Source: Cycas panzhihuaensis (Eukaryota > Cycadophyta). Taken from it: a DNA stretch of 64,000 nt. Positions 1-11,444 of the stretch are shown here, piece after piece (within the stretch, counting starts at the first letter, position 1; each line of letters begins with the position of its first letter). The stretch is taken from positions 226,183,741-226,247,740 of the forward strand of contig CM041465.1 in the NCBI GenBank assembly GCA_023213395.1. The letters are read 5' to 3'. A model generated the notes under the pieces. That model was not told where the DNA came from. It saw only the letters and a program-made list of their open reading frames with translations, and did no database searches. Made by a program: the position numbers and the translations under genes.

Positions 1-150
1 TTGTATGAAGTCAACACTTGTCACTCATGATAGACACTTGTCATTTATGTACAAATCAATTATGTAAGATTACTTGTATAAATGAGGGAACATCCCTCTC
101 ATCAAATCAATGAAGAATTCAATTTCATTTTCTTAGAATCTGTTTAGTTT
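1..150 (+). mobile_element. LTR fragment, unassigned element
   Basis: This stretch has a TATA-like string (tataaatgag) followed by an A/T-rich run typical of the transcribed part of a plant LTR, read on the plus strand. It ends where sequence resembling the LTR start of elements A and B begins. No partner copy is in the window, so the family is unknown. Confidence 0.3.
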
Positions 151-933
151 ATTTTTTGATAGAGAGTACACTTGTCAAGGTGGTCACTATCTGGTTGTCT
201 AGTTAGGGCTTGGTCAACATAGCTATGTCATCACTCTCCATACAAACATTATAACATCAAATCATCATCATATACCATCACCATGGCATCATATCAATCA
301 ATATATCAACATAAATTCATAACTCAAGAATCATCATGCACAAGATACACAATATTTCCACGTAATTTGTTAATTCATTAAGCAATATTATTGTCAATAT
401 CTGTACGTCGCTAGAAAGGAACGTTTGACATGCATTCCATATAAAACTGTATCATCTAATATAATAACTCAACTCTCACATTAGACTGGTGGGAAAAATG
501 CCAATAAATACCCATTTACATGTCTTTTGGGGGAATGGTTGTGACTTATGGTCACAACCGTTCTATTTCATAAGAAAGTGCCTTTTCACTATGATTACAT
601 TACACATCATTGATTACACTTTATTTCATCCGTATGACTGCACGAACACATGCCTCATGATGATGTCAACATCCCTAGGAAGTATGACTCTAATCTGAGC
701 ATATGTTCTTTGCGTTCCACATATGTTCTCGACTATGTTGCGTTCATTTCAAAAATGCACCTTGTCATGCGTTCCCAAAGAGCCCGATTTTGTCCCTTTT
801 CACTATTTTCTACCATGCATTCGAATGTGTTATCTCCTGGTGATGCGTTCTTGCATTCCTCAGATTAGGATAAGTATGCATTCCTACTTTTCCACTATTC
901 AAAATGGCCCAAATACTAGATTTAACTCCAACA
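150..933 (-). mobile_element. 3' LTR of gypsy element C
   Basis: The outer part (cacttgtcaagg, then a Tagttagg..tggtcaacat pattern) matches the start of the LTRs of A and B. The inner edge ends in ccaaca, followed by tctatccta, as in A and B (tctatccc). The LTR is rich in TGCATTCC and TGCGTTCC. The outer boundary is approximate because no partner LTR or target duplication is visible. Confidence 0.6.
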
Positions 934-984
934 TCTATCCTAGGTCAACAAAAAGGCTGAGCATCCTTGCTCAATTCAAAATTT

Positions 985-2150
985 CAAAATTTTTGATCTT
1001 GCTTCTCCCCCAGTCTGTAGCAAGGCTGCTTTTGCTGCCATGGCTTTATTGAAGCTTCATTTGCTTTTAGTATGTCTTCATTGATCTGGGTGAGGGTGGC
1101 TATTATTGCATCTTTCTCCTTTAACTTTTCATTCAAAGCAACAATTTTTGCCTTGTAGCTTGCTTCCATTTGCTCCACCAACTGGATAATTTGTTGGCTT
1201 TTCCCTTCCATTGATGCTGCCTGTGAGGATATTTCTCTTGGTTTAGTAATAGGAGGGAATTTTTCTTTAGTTGGGGCCCATTCCTCCAATGAAGGTTCAG
1301 TTTGTACTTCTTCTTGTTCCTTCTCTTTTCGTCATTGCTTGGTGCTCTTTTTTATCACTTGTTTTAAACGATGATGAATTGGGCTGCTTGACACTTGCTA
1401 CAACCATTTCAATATCTTTGCCATTTCTTTTTTTCACTTTCCCTTTAATCTCCATATATTGAGTGTAATCTAGAAATGCTTCCACCCATTGTTTGATAAA
1501 TGGCTCTTGTGGATGAATTGGTTGTTGTGGTGGCTCTACACATGAACATTGATGTATTAAGATGGCCAATGATAATGATGGATGCCTGAAGGTATAAGTG
1601 GTGACCTCCTCAACCTGTTGTTTCATGTTTATGGCCAAGAATTCAGACCAATTTAGTTGTACTCCATCTCGAATTTGGGGCAACACTGCCATCATGCCTC
1701 CTGGAACGTATGTATATTTCTGTTTGGATAGAAATTGGGTAACGATTACCTTTGCTACCTATTGTAATCTGACATCCCTAATGTCCACCACTCTGATTCC
1801 ACCAATGAATATCTGTGTATTCTCCTTGCACAATTCTCTCACCAATGTCTCTTGGTCCATCTCTGACCATTTGGTAGAAGTTGGATCATTCCCTTCTTTG
1901 GGAAGTCTAGTAACAGCATGGATAATGCCTGCATTCAACTAAATGCATCCCACAATCTTTTTCAACTCCAATAGGATTTGTTCCATTAATTCTTGGTTCC
2001 AATATAATAGAGCTAGGTGTATATATTCTCCCATCCCGCATATATGGCTCTAGTCTTAAATGAGGTTGGTAACCCTTAAAACTCTATTGTCAACTCAGGC
2101 AGATAGTTTTCTGGAGATCCTATAGTCCTCATTTTGGACAAAATGGAAAA
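985..2150 (-). pseudogene. Extra 3' ORF of element C (coiled-coil protein)
   Basis: This is a broken ORF downstream of integrase. The best preserved block is 1297-1695, where the core NWSEFLAINMKQQ is followed by the conserved HPSL..AILIHQC string. The C-terminal block at 984-1289 ends in a predicted coiled coil containing KDAIIATLTQINEDIL, nearly identical to the homologues in A and B. A charged, Lys/Glu-rich region links the two blocks but is frameshifted. The N-terminal part (about 1700-2150) is readable only across stops. Function is unknown; it is not gag, pol or a recognisable envelope protein, and no membrane segment is visible. Confidence 0.6.
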
Positions 2151-2204
2151 ATACGAAGCACTACTTAACACTAACAAGAGAAAATGAAGAAATCTAGCAT
2201 TCTT

Positions 2205-2490
2205 GTGTGGAAAACCTGGAATGCATTTTGTGTGTTCGTTGTGAGAACGTACGACAATTTTCACTGGAGAATTTGTTGTCACTACAATTGAAATGCTTGC
2301 TCTTGGAAGTTTGTGTCTCTCTAAAGCTTTGTTGTGTCAAAATGAGGCTTGAATTGTTAATTTGGCACTTTTATTTCTACGTTTACACTATGCATTCCTC
2401 ATTGGAATGCTTACAAGAATGTATAGTGTTATTTTTCATCTTGTGCACTTATGTTATATGCGTTCCTGATACTGTTTCCTTTTGGAACGT
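2205..2490. repeat. Motif cluster in integrase-ORF3 spacer of C
   Basis: The gap between integrase and the extra ORF carries repeated TGCATTCC/GGAATGCA and GCGTTCC/GGAACG words, including the inverted pair atgcattcc..ggaatgc near 2391-2410. The same words are scattered through the C LTR (for example at 429-440, 711-718, 768-775 and 853-860). The rest of the spacer (2490-2700) is T-rich simple sequence. Confidence 0.5.
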
Positions 2491-2699
2491 ATACTTAAAA
2501 TTCATCCTTTTTTTTTCTTTTCATATATCCTCATCTTTCATTCTTTCTTTTTTCTAAACTTCTTTTTATGTATATAATTTTTACTTCTATGTTTTCTTTT
2601 TAAATAATCACTATTTTTTCTTTTTTCTTCAATAGTCACTATTTTCTCTCTCTGTTTTTTTTTTTTAAATATTGCCATATTGCTTAAGTGTATGATAAG

Positions 2700-3230
2700 A
2701 GTTATAGTTATTTTTCCCCTTTTTTGATTTTTTTGTATTTTTGTTTACATACCAGATTGGAATCATATTCTGGCACTGAGACAACCTCGATTGTCTCCAA
2801 TGTCAAGCAACATGATATGATACAACTAGTTGATTCCTTCGGTAGGATGGTTGTGCTATAACTGTGGTAGGGTTTCAATCGGCTGTCGTTGACCAAGGTT
2901 GGCAGTTCTAACCCATCAATTTCCTTTAGTCTCACTGAACCATTATTGAAGATCCTATCAACAATATATGGTCCTAATCATCACATTTTCAACTTCCCCA
3001 AGTGTGTATGAAAATTGTTGTCGTACAACAAAATTTGGTCGCCTTCTTAAAACGAGGGTTCCTTCAGGTGGAAGTTGTGCCACGTCTTTTATCGCATCTT
3101 TTCAATATTTTATAACCATTCTGCTCTATGCCTTATCTCCTCAAGCTACAATGGTTGTCATAACCTTTTTCGTAAAGAATGAAGATCGTCAAGTTAACAA
3201 GTCATGGAGACTCTTGGACTCAGTATCTTG
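2700..3230 (-). pseudogene. Integrase C-terminal remnant of element C
   Basis: Read on the minus strand across several stops, this matches the post-catalytic part of the A integrase: an EGDQ.LLYD string, a GKLKM..LGPY string, then a clear block with VRLKEIDGLELPTLVN and SRLKPYHS near the C-terminus. In this lineage it is the DNA- or chromatin-contact tail of integrase, with no chromodomain after it. The catalytic core is absent, because the element is cut at about 3230. Confidence 0.6.
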
Positions 3231-3273
3231 AATGGCCCAGGTATCAGATTTAACCCCAATAGATACCAAAATG

Positions 3274-3694
3274 GAGAAATAGATCTAGTTGAGGAATGAA
3301 GAAGGAGAGCAAAAGGGAAGAGCAACCCCCAACAAATGGATCACAAGCACATTAAGCACACATGAAAATGGAGGGGGTAGAATTGATCTACTCTCCAATA
3401 ATTCTTGAATTAACTTGACAACATAAGAATATGCTCGTCTCCTACTATATATGTTACACAAGAGAGAATGGTTTCCATATATAGATGAGAGAGCTCCTCT
3501 TAGGGTCACTGCATGTTCAACAAATGTCAAACATGCATGGATTGGTGCAAACATGCCCAAAGAGGGGGTAAGTGGGCTTTAGCCTCTTAAGTTATAATTG
3601 AAAGTTACATCACTAGGAAAAGTGAACACTTATACATTAAGTATAAAGTGCATAATTAATACATAATGATAAAACATAAAGATTCTAACCCCTC
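3274..3694 (-). mobile_element. Probable copia-type LTR remnant
   Basis: The right end reads gattctaac followed by ccctctca, close to the LTR end plus purine tract of element H (attctaaca, cctctcc). The left neighbour is agatacca, resembling the reverse of an initiator-Met primer site. No intact partner copy or target duplication is visible, so this may be a solo or chimeric LTR. Confidence 0.3.
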
Positions 3695-4044
3695 TCATAC
3701 AACTCCACCAAATTAACTTCACGTAGTCTTGCGTATCATTAAGCTCTTGGGTTGGAGGGTTACTCACAGGATGACTGGAAGATGGTCCCGAGCTTGCCAT
3801 GGCTTGATTGAGAGCTTCTTAGACTTATTCATGAAATTAATTTAGATAAAAGAAAAGGCCAAACAAAGAAATGACATTTTGTAGAGGACAACTTGCTTTG
3901 GGAGTTTGTTCGAAAGTGTTTTGATATATTGGAGAGGATTCAAATTGTCAGGGTAAAACAACAATAAGCATTCACAAGCAACAAGAATAAGTTTGCATGA
4001 TATAAAAATGGCAAAACAGAAATGATGAAATGACTATGAAAAAG

Positions 4045-4190
4045 GCGGTAGCTCAGCTCAGATAGGCGAGTGTATTGGCATGTTACGGTATTCCTACCCG
4101 CGTAGCCCAGAGTCGAGGCTCACTGTGATTATGCCACTCAGATGAGTTGACATGGTGGTGAGGGGGGGGTGTCACAGAAAAAACCTCCTT
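4045..4190 (+). mobile_element. Candidate tRNA-derived SINE head
   Basis: The stretch ggtagctcagctcagatagg resembles an RNA polymerase III A box, and gagtcgaggctc about 50 bases later resembles a B box. The spacing fits a tRNA-like promoter, but the rest does not fold as a normal tRNA and no CCA-adjacent acceptor is present. A G-run and a gtgtcacag string follow. No target duplication was identified, so this is tentative. Confidence 0.3.
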
Positions 4191-4591
4191 TCTTGCATAT
4201 CACATATTGCACTTTCTTCTCGCTTCATAATAACTTCCAAACTTGTGACCTTGCAAGATTCAAGATTATTTGCTTTAACCACATTACCTTCTCTTTGATC
4301 ATTAGCCAAAATTTTTCCTTTGTCACACTTATAAAAATTTGATTAACACATGGCCCATAAATGGGCTAGCAAGATGTGGTATCACCATTCTTCGGAATGG
4401 GGGTAGACGCTAGAAGCCACCTCACCCAATGCATGGAGTATTGGATGGTGCATTGGGTCTCTAACTAGGCTCGGTGGTAAGTCGACTTTGTGATGATCCT
4501 ACAACGGCCAGCCTGGTGATGGTATGCGACCCAACAAAAATCATTCCAAAACTAGTCAGAATTGCAACACACTTTCTAACTACCTTTTGAT

Positions 4592-4975
4592 TCTCAAGAA
4601 TTGCAGCACATACCTACATTCCTAGTCAAAGATTGCCCATATAATAATTTGAAAAAATGTAAAACCTTCTGGAAATCGCAAAGCATTCCTGAGAGGGATT
4701 ATTGTTGCCTCTTCTTCCATACATTAGGTAAGATAGGCCAAAATTGGCTAATGGGCAAAGAAAGAATATGGAAAGTTTCTTGGAACAATTTGAAAACCAC
4801 ATCCAAGACCTTCTCTAACAAATCCATGGACACCATCATCAATAAAATCCTAAAACATATTAAGGAACTTAGTATCAAAGTAGAAACCCATAGTTGCCAT
4901 ATGTTATTAATATCACAAACAAAGAGCTGGGAAGAGGAGGAGGAGGAGATACACTAGGTCATAAAATAGACCAAG
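4592..4975 (+). pseudogene. Second capsid-like domain of element E (partial)
   Basis: The open stretch at 4601-4957 matches the equivalent part of element A (reverse strand, about 21930-22110): both share a KKCK..W or KCKQKW pattern, SIP, a FFHTLGK or YFYHTLGR string, then W or WLLGKE and SW.NLK or TWGSLKK. It lies directly before the RT linker, as in A and D. It looks like the C-terminal half of a retroviral-type capsid module placed between protease and RT. The upstream part is lost at the truncation. Confidence 0.45.
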
Positions 4976-5039
4976 ATAACCAAGTGTAGTTTGAAAACTG
5001 AAAAATGAAGAAACTAAATATAGGAGATGAGGAAAATCC

Positions 5040-6500
5040 TCATAACATTACAATAGTCGATTATTGGGATGATTGCATAGTGGCCTAAGTTCAAGTCTTG
5101 GTCAAGGAATTTTAAGACATATTTGCATGGTCATATAAAGATCTAAAATGAATTCCACCAGAGATGGGAGTAAATCCCATGGGCTTGATTGAAGGAGAAA
5201 GACATGTAAAGCAGAGACCCCATAAGATGAACCCAAAGTACAAGGAGAAAGTAAAATAGGAAATAGACAAAGTGTTGGAAGCAGGATACATTTATGAAGT
5301 GGAATATAGTGATTGGGTCAACTTAGTGGTGGTTGTATCCAACAAAAATGGAAATGTAAGGGCATGTGTAGATTGCATGCAGTTGAATAAAGTGACCAAG
5401 AAATAACTCTTCCTCATCCCCTTCACAGAGGATATTTTGGAGATGGTAGGAGGGAATGAAATTCATTCCTTTATAGATGGATTTAGTGGATATAATCAAG
5501 TGAGTATTATGCCAGAAGATCAATATAAAACAACATTTGTAATTGAATGGGAACCTATGAGTAATGTTGTTTGGCCTAAACAATGCCCCAACTACATTCA
5601 GTAAATAGTTTTGAACATGTTTGGAAAAATGATTGCAGACAAAGTAGTATTGTTTTTGATGATTGAACTTTGTATGGAATGTTGAAAAACCAGATTGGAA
5701 ATGCGAAGGAAATGCTACAAACTTGTCGAGAGTGTAAACTCTATTTGAACTACGAGAAATGCACATTCCATGTGCTATATAGAAACTTACTAGGGCATAT
5801 TGTTAGTAAGGAAGGGTTATTAACAGATCAAGCTAAAGTGTCTACCATATTAAATTTTACCATTCCCAAAATAAGGAAGTAATAGAAGGGATTCTTGGGA
5901 TTGATGGGATATTACTATAGATATACTAGAAGGTACACTCACATTTTTAGGCCACTAGAGGAGTTGTTAAATAAAGACATGGAATGGGAATGGGGAGGTT
6001 AACAACATATGGCATTTGAAATCCTAAAATGAGCCATCACCATAGCACCAATTCCGAGGTTTCTTTATTAGAACAAAATGTTCCACATACATGCAAACGC
6101 CTCCTATTTTGTGATTGGATGTGTATTGGCATAATCGGGCAATAAAAACATTGATCACCCCATATTGTTTATTAGTCAAAAGGTTATGAGAGTAGAGCAA
6201 ACTTATATAATTACTGAAAGAGAAAGATTGGGGATGGTCTATGTGTCATAGAAGTTTAGACACTTCTTGTCGTCTAATCCATTTGTATTCTATATTGTTC
6301 ATCAAGCTCTGATATATCTTATCAATAAACCACTACTTCAAGGAAGGATTAGTCAATGGTTGATGTTATTTCAGGAGTTTATCTTCAAAATAGTGGTGAA
6401 ACTCAAAAAAGTCCATGTAATACAAGATTAGTTATCTAGAATTGAAAATGGGGAGAAGGCTATAGGGGTAGTAGATGATTTTCCAAATGCCCATCTATTT
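5040..6500 (+). pseudogene. Reverse transcriptase and RNase H remnant of E
   Basis: A conserved linker (DYW, then FAWSYKDLK.IPPE) is followed by the RT fingers (MNPKYKEKVK, VCVD-like, FTEDILE, DGFSGYNQV), a frameshifted catalytic box, and a clear thumb and connection block at 5670-5882 (LLGHIVSKEGLLTDQ, then GFLGLMGYYYR). The RNase H follows (VIGCVLA, TERERLGMVYV, VHQALIYLINKP). Many TAG and TAA stops replace Trp or Gln codons of the homologue. It is non-functional. Confidence 0.75.
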
Positions 6501-7745
6501 AAGGCGGAAGCAATAACCATTGAATGGTATGAAGGGATTTTTGAATATTTATCAATAAGAGAGTTATCGTTAGGGTAGGATGAGGCAGAGAAATGACCCT
6601 TGAGGAAGGCAGAGCCTTATCAACTTGTTCAAGGAGAACTATACTGCCTTAGACCAGATGGTGTTTTGAGGAGATGTGTGGCATCCCATGAGGTTGTATA
6701 AATAATTTTGCAAGTACATGAGTGTGTTGCTAGTGATCATGTAAATAAAGAAGCAACATGGAGAAAAATATTGAATGCGGGGTTGTGGTGGCCCACAATA
6801 TTTGACAATATACATAATTTAGTGAATAAGCGCAACTACTGATAATAGATAGGGAATCCTCACCTTCATGGCTTTCAACCTTTGAAGCCAATCCTACTCA
6901 GGGAACATTCAAGAAATAAGGATTAGATTTCGCAGGTCCCATATGACCAACAACTAGATTGTCACAAGCTTGCTACATCTGCATAGCAATGGATTATGCA
7001 ACTAAATAGGTAGATGCATTACTATTGAGGAATGTTGATGCTCGTAGCATAGCGCGATTCTTATATGAGTTGATTATTATAAGATTTGGGTGCCCATTAG
7101 ACTTGGTGAGAGATTAGGGTTCCCACTTTTTGAATAAGGTTGTGGAGGAATTAACAAGAACATTTATGTTTAGTCTTTGGAAATCAATGGCATGTTGCTC
7201 TCATGCTAATTGCCAAGTAGAGAGCTCTAATAGGATTATTGAGAAATGTCTATGGAAAATTTACGACATCGATAGAGTGGATCGGGCCAAAAAATTACCT
7301 TCTGGGTTGTGGGAATTTTGCATCATGCACAAGTGGGCAATGAGACAAACCCCCTTTTGAATGGTGTATGGATTGGAGACCAACGTTCCATAAGAGTTTA
7401 AAAAACCTAGCCTTTGCGACATCCTTGCTTGCCAACTGATGATGAGGATTCATTGAGGGAGAGATTATTGCAACTAGTGCAACTAGAGGAAACACAATAA
7501 ATGGAAAATTGGATGTAAGTTGTTGAGAAGGATAAGTAGAAAGCATGGAATGATCACCCGCTATGATCATTGTAGTTCAATATGTTGTTGTATGTCAACA
7601 AAGTTCAAAACACATCCTGGCAACTTTAAAATGCGTTGGTTGGGGCCACACATTATGTAATAGATATTTGAAAATGGGTTTGTCTAATTGAAGGAGCTTG
7701 ATGGATCACTACTATCCAAAGTGGTGAATGGGAGTACATTAAAAC
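6500..7745 (+). pseudogene. Integrase remnant of E
   Basis: The zinc-binding region is recognisable by the GLWWPTIFDN string near 6780, and the core by RFGCPLDLV then HFLN, and by QVESSNRIIEKC (the catalytic Glu block) inside 7130-7360. The tail carries the FVQLKELDGSLLS pattern and ends near NGSTLKPYHN, like A and C. Several stops and indels interrupt it. No chromodomain follows. Confidence 0.7.
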
Positions 7746-8240
7746 CTTACCACAATTGAAGGATAGGATTTCTTGGTATACCCATCAAGTGTAGCATCAT
7801 ATGTTGCCCATGTTGAAGACAATCGAGGTTGTCGTGATGTTAGGGATTTTGCTTTACATGATGCTAAAAAAAAAAGAAGAGAAAGGTTGAGGGGGATTAG
7901 CCATAACTCAATATCATTCATATAACAACATTAAAAAATGACCAATTAAAAAAAAAAGTGTCCTAACTCTGAGCGATGCATTCTAAGCAAAATTTAGTAA
8001 ATTAAAAACTTTATGTAGAAGTGTCCAAAAGCATTCCATCAGGGAACAACTTGAGGAACGATTTGCTGACAGAATGGAAATCTAGGGTTTAAGAACTAAT
8101 TTTTTTCCAAGTTTTCATCATTTTTGAGCATTCCATAGGAAAGAAGCATTCCATGCATGTAGTTGGAAGCATTCTAATTAAAATCTAGCCAAATTTGAGC
8201 ATGGTAAGTGAGCCTTAGTGGACAAAACCATTTGAATAGT
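7745..8240. repeat. Integrase-ORF3 spacer of E with GCATTCC motifs
   Basis: This non-coding spacer carries repeated GCATTCCAT and GCATTCTAA words (near 7978, 8033, 8129, 8149 and 8168) plus GGAACAAC and GGAACGAT. The E LTR has related GGAATGGTT, GGAATGATT and GAAACGATC words. The match is looser than in A, C and D but the position is the same. Confidence 0.4.
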
Positions 8241-8259
8241 CGCAGACATTCATAGGAAT

Positions 8260-9420
8260 GATATGTTGAACGATAACCAAGCAAGTGTTCCAATCCAACA
8301 CCCAATATTTTTGTCAGATGGAAAGCATTCTTGTGATTGTTTCCACCTTCCCAATGTGTCATTGTCAATTTTAAGAATGTTAATTGAGTTAGTGGAACCT
8401 TATTTGTCTCATTTGGGAGATGACCTTGCACATATGACAAATGTGTTTAAAGCAGTCGTGAATAGGGCTGGGTGGAGGAGGTATGTGATGACGTCATTGT
8501 TATGTTGGGACAATAGGTTGATGAAAACTATTGTAGAACATTTGGAGGATAATTAGATTACCCCACACTGGGAGATTATCGGTTGCAGATAAGAGGATAG
8601 AGGTGGATGGGGATTTGGCATTCCATGCATTATGCAAACCTGGTGCAATAGCATACTTAGGAGGCACTAAAATTGATGACCTCTTGGATCAGGAATTGAG
8701 ATGGTTGGCAAAAATCTTTGTAACATGGTTTTGAGTAAAGAAGAAATTCATTTATTGTCTTGCAAGGACGTTGACCACACTCAAGGAAGTATAAGAAAGA
8801 GTGCCACTAAATTGGAGCATTTGGTACAATCCATACAAAAATAATTATAGGAGATAAGGGGACATAAACCTATGTTCAAGCATCTGTCTTTGTTAGTAGG
8901 GTGGTTGTTTGCCCAAATACTTATAGGACAACCATCCCAAGCAGAGATTGAAGAGGGATGGGCCTCAATACAGCAGTGGATAGGAGCATTTCCAGGAGAT
9001 GTTTAGTTAAAGGACGAAAAACAACAAGCCCATGCAACAATGTAGCATATAATTAATTGGTTTTGAGGGATTGTGCACCAAACTCACCCTTTTCGCCCAA
9101 AAAAGAAAGCGAGGAAGCAGACACGACAAGTGGCTGGGTCATAAACAAAGTCAGAGTTAGAGTAAGGGATGACTCCATCACCAAGGCAAGAAAATCACGA
9201 TGAAGGTACTTCCCAAGGGGAGGGAAGCACTAATGATAAGACATTGCAATTGAAGATTTGGTTGGATGAGATCTTAAGGGAGTAGGATAATAACCAATAG
9301 AAAATGAGAAAATTGGAACAAGATTTGGCAGACAAAACAATGGAGATGGAAAACTTGATTAAACTTAATGGAGAAATGATTGAGGAAGCATGCAAAAATC
9401 AAGTATAAATACTTGGGCTA
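8260..9420 (+). pseudogene. Extra 3' ORF of element E
   Basis: The intact stretch at 8263-8556 contains KAVVNRAGWRRYV and LMKTIVEHLED, aligning with VVKQAGWGDYI and LMDQVLLALKED in the A homologue. Further on, across stops, are a central block (FKHLSLLVGWLFAQILIGQP), a basic linker rich in Lys/Arg, and a C-terminal heptad-like segment with KMRKLEQDLADKTMEMENL at about 9300. Length and order match the other family members; function is unknown. Confidence 0.5.
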
Positions 9421-9429
9421 CAAGAGCAA

Positions 9430-9560
9430 CTTTGAGATAGAAGTGGGGGAAGATGATTTGCCATTAAAAATAAAAAATTTGACAGTTGGATATAGTAGGA
9501 CAATTTTTGGCATAGTTAAGCAAGGATGCTCAAACCAGACCTTTTTTGAACCTTGAGATA
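9430..9560 (+). promoter_or_regulatory. Purine tract, hairpin and LTR-edge segment of E
   Basis: A G-rich tract (agtgggggaagatga, about 9439-9453) is followed about 65 bases on by aagcaaggatgctc (9518-9531), then a short purine run gagataga at the LTR edge. The same three parts in the same order occur in A, B and C. Confidence 0.5.
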
Positions 9561-9920
9561 GATATATGAAAATGATTTGGCACTTGGACACTAGCAAATG
9601 GTTGGAAACGGTTCCAAGAATGGTTGTAGTAGTAGAAACGACAAAATTGAGTGAGAAGTCACAAGAAAATACATAGTGGAACAATTGGGAATGATTTAGG
9701 AATAGTTGGAATGGTTGAAACGATCATTGTTTGCCATTTCAGCTCTTGGGGAATGGTTCTTAGTGCACCTTGCAATAATGAATGACTCACAAGGATGACA
9801 AACTATTTTGAGGAGCAGCAAACGATTAATAGGAAACGACTCTACACTAAGTCAAGATGGTTCTAGGCCGAATTATATGGTCATACAACTATATGAAAAG
9901 GCATGTGTTACTAAGAGTAA
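9560..9920 (+). mobile_element. 3' LTR of element E
   Basis: It starts after gagataga, the position where LTRs begin in A, B and C, and contains repeated GGAATG and AACGAT words. The end is approximate: by about 9920 the sequence is copia F pre-integrase read on the minus strand. No 5' LTR is present for comparison. Confidence 0.45.
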
Positions 9921-9924
9921 TTAG

Positions 9925-10300
9925 GGTTTTGTGAAGATGTGTAATGCAAATGTCCTATTTTTTCATGTCATGATTGATTTTTACAAGATACATCAATGGT
10001 TAAAGTTCTTTAGTTTACAAATTTAACTGAGAGCTAATAAAGTTGACCATCTTTGACTCCAACTATTGCCTTTCTATCACGATCATTGACAATAGGTTTA
10101 CCATCCTTGAAAAGTACACTCATCTTGTTGTCTTCAATCCAGCTAACAGAAATGAGATTCTTCTTCAGTGTTGGCACGTACATCACATCTTCAATGTAGT
10201 AATCTTCTCCATCCGATGTGATAACAAGAACCTCTCCTATACCTTTTGCCTTTAATAATTTGTTGTCTCCCATTGTCACGATCTAATTGGTAGCCTTCTA
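9925..10300 (-). pseudogene. Copia F protease and pre-integrase fragment
   Basis: The open stretch at 10034-10279 reads MTMGDNKLLKAKGIGEV..., YYIEDVMYVP and KKNLISVSWIEDN, the classic copia segment after the protease active site. Further left on the same strand, HEKIGHLHY is the pre-integrase zinc (H..H) start. It aligns with G at 59395-59682 (VMYVLELKRNLISISQIED). The protease Asp motif itself is not recognisable in the damaged part at 10280-10340. Confidence 0.65.
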
Positions 10301-10319
10301 CATGTGTCTAAACCATTCA

Positions 10320-11119
10320 AATTTGCTAGCCATATGTTTGGAAGCAGCCAATGTACCAAACATCGTATGGTTTATGACTTGTTTGTGAAGCAACAACGAA
10401 AGTTTTTTCCCGTTGTTACTTTTCTTGAAGAATGACCAAAAAAGTGTCTAGTCTTTATTGTTTCTTCCTTTTCGAGTTCTATTGATCACCCTACTTCTTC
10501 TGATTCTACTAATCAACTTGTAATTTCTTATAGTTCTTTTGAAATTGACATGGTTTGCCATAATAAAACATAGCTTAGGTTGTCCCTTCGAGCTCATCCT
10601 CTGAACACTTTGTTCCTTTGGACTATTCTTCTTCTTGGGAATGAATGGTTTCTTCCCTTTGGACTTAGTTGAGAAAGTTTTAGAAAATTCTTTCACAGTA
10701 CTATCTTTCAACATTTGTTCATCCAACAACAAACCTTCGAAGTCATTAATTGTGATCTTTCCCAACTTTTTTAGGAGAAAAAGTTTGTCACAAAATTCTC
10801 ATATGACTTAGATAAACTCCTTAGAACAACAATTATAATGCTTTTATTATTGACAGTTTCTTTAATACCTTCTAATTGATTGACAATTGTTTTCACTTGT
10901 TGGAGATGATCAACCATAAAACTAGTCATCCTTAGACTATATAGTTGGTTCTTCATAGTCATGATCCTTGCATCATTTTTGGTCTCAAATACAATTGGTA
11001 TGGCATCCCATGCCTTTTTAGATGTGTCAACCTTCTTCACATTTTCTAGCAAATTTTTGTTGATTGGCATGTTAATAAGGCCCAAAGCAAAATTGTTCTT
11101 TGCTTCAGATTCGACAGTC
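10320..11119 (-). pseudogene. Copia F gag, C-terminal part
   Basis: 10771-11119 carries the copia gag core (SEAKNNFALGLI, KKAWDAI, MKNQLYSLRMT and VDHLQQVKTIVNQLEGI, then LRSLSKSYENFV). 10448-10765 carries a basic linker and a degenerate knuckle (LCFIMANHVNFKR). The apparent ORF start at 11268 is an artefact, since its first about 48 codons lie in the G LTR. The true N-terminus is at 62093-62245. Confidence 0.7.
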
Positions 11120-11124
11120 ATATG

Positions 11125-11439
11125 TGAAAATTTTAACCAAGAACAAATAGAACCAAACCGAATTTGCAAACACAATTTGTCAAGTAGAGTTAGTCTACCT
11201 TTAAAATAGGATTTCTCATTCATTCGGAATGATTCCATACATATGTACAAACCAGTACACTCATACATGTAAGTAGTATCAGTAATGGTCCAGAATCAAC
11301 CTATAACTACCCTAACATGTCACACGCCTACTAAAGACTAAATGTAACTCTTGGACAATCATCACCAAGCTAGTGATGACCCTTTGATTAACCAAAGATT
11401 CAACTTGACCATTAACCTATGCAAACATTAATTCTAACA
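11125..11439 (-). mobile_element. 3' LTR of copia G
   Basis: It begins tgaaaattttaacc and ends attctaaca. It aligns along its length with 61772-62087, including acatatgtacaaaccagtac and gatttctcattcatt. The flank is ATATG at 11120-11124. Confidence 0.8.
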
Positions 11440-11444
11440 TTAAT

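Larger units (their letters stand above)
150..3230 (-). mobile_element. Truncated Ty3/gypsy element C
   Basis: On the minus strand this element reads integrase C-terminus, motif-rich spacer, extra ORF, G-rich tract, hairpin, LTR, the same order as the 3' half of element A. Everything upstream of the integrase tail is missing; at about 3230 the sequence changes to unrelated DNA. The hairpin gagcatccttgctc is at 959-972. C is an older relative of A and B, with stops and frameshifts in all coding parts. Confidence 0.65.
3256..4590. other. Spacer between elements C and E, no recognised gene
   Basis: This is a patchwork. 3274-3694 looks like a copia-type LTR, and 4045-4190 like a tRNA-derived SINE (both listed separately). 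A short minus-strand reading frame starts at 3800 (MASSGPSSSHPVSN..., about 57 codons); it could be a gag N-terminus but is too short to assign. 4190-4340 contains a minus-strand frame loosely like a copia gag zinc-knuckle region (low confidence). 4344-4545 is GC-richer unique-looking sequence that I cannot identify. Confidence 0.4.
4590..9920 (+). mobile_element. Decayed Ty3/gypsy element E (5' truncated)
   Basis: E is a plus-strand relative of A, B, C and D. In order it holds a second capsid-like remnant, RT, RNase H, integrase, a motif-bearing spacer, the extra 3' ORF, a G-rich tract, a hairpin and a 3' LTR. Gag, protease and the 5' LTR are absent. Its right end abuts the copia F pre-integrase region. 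Stops are very frequent, so this is one of the oldest copies here. Confidence 0.65.

Noticed and set aside
4045-4190. Functional tRNA gene
   Set aside because: A and B boxes are approximate and no cloverleaf with an acceptor stem can be drawn; a SINE head fits better.
10771-11268. 165-codon gag ORF starting at 11268
   Set aside because: The first about 48 codons are in the copia G LTR; the real gag N-terminus is at 62093-62245.
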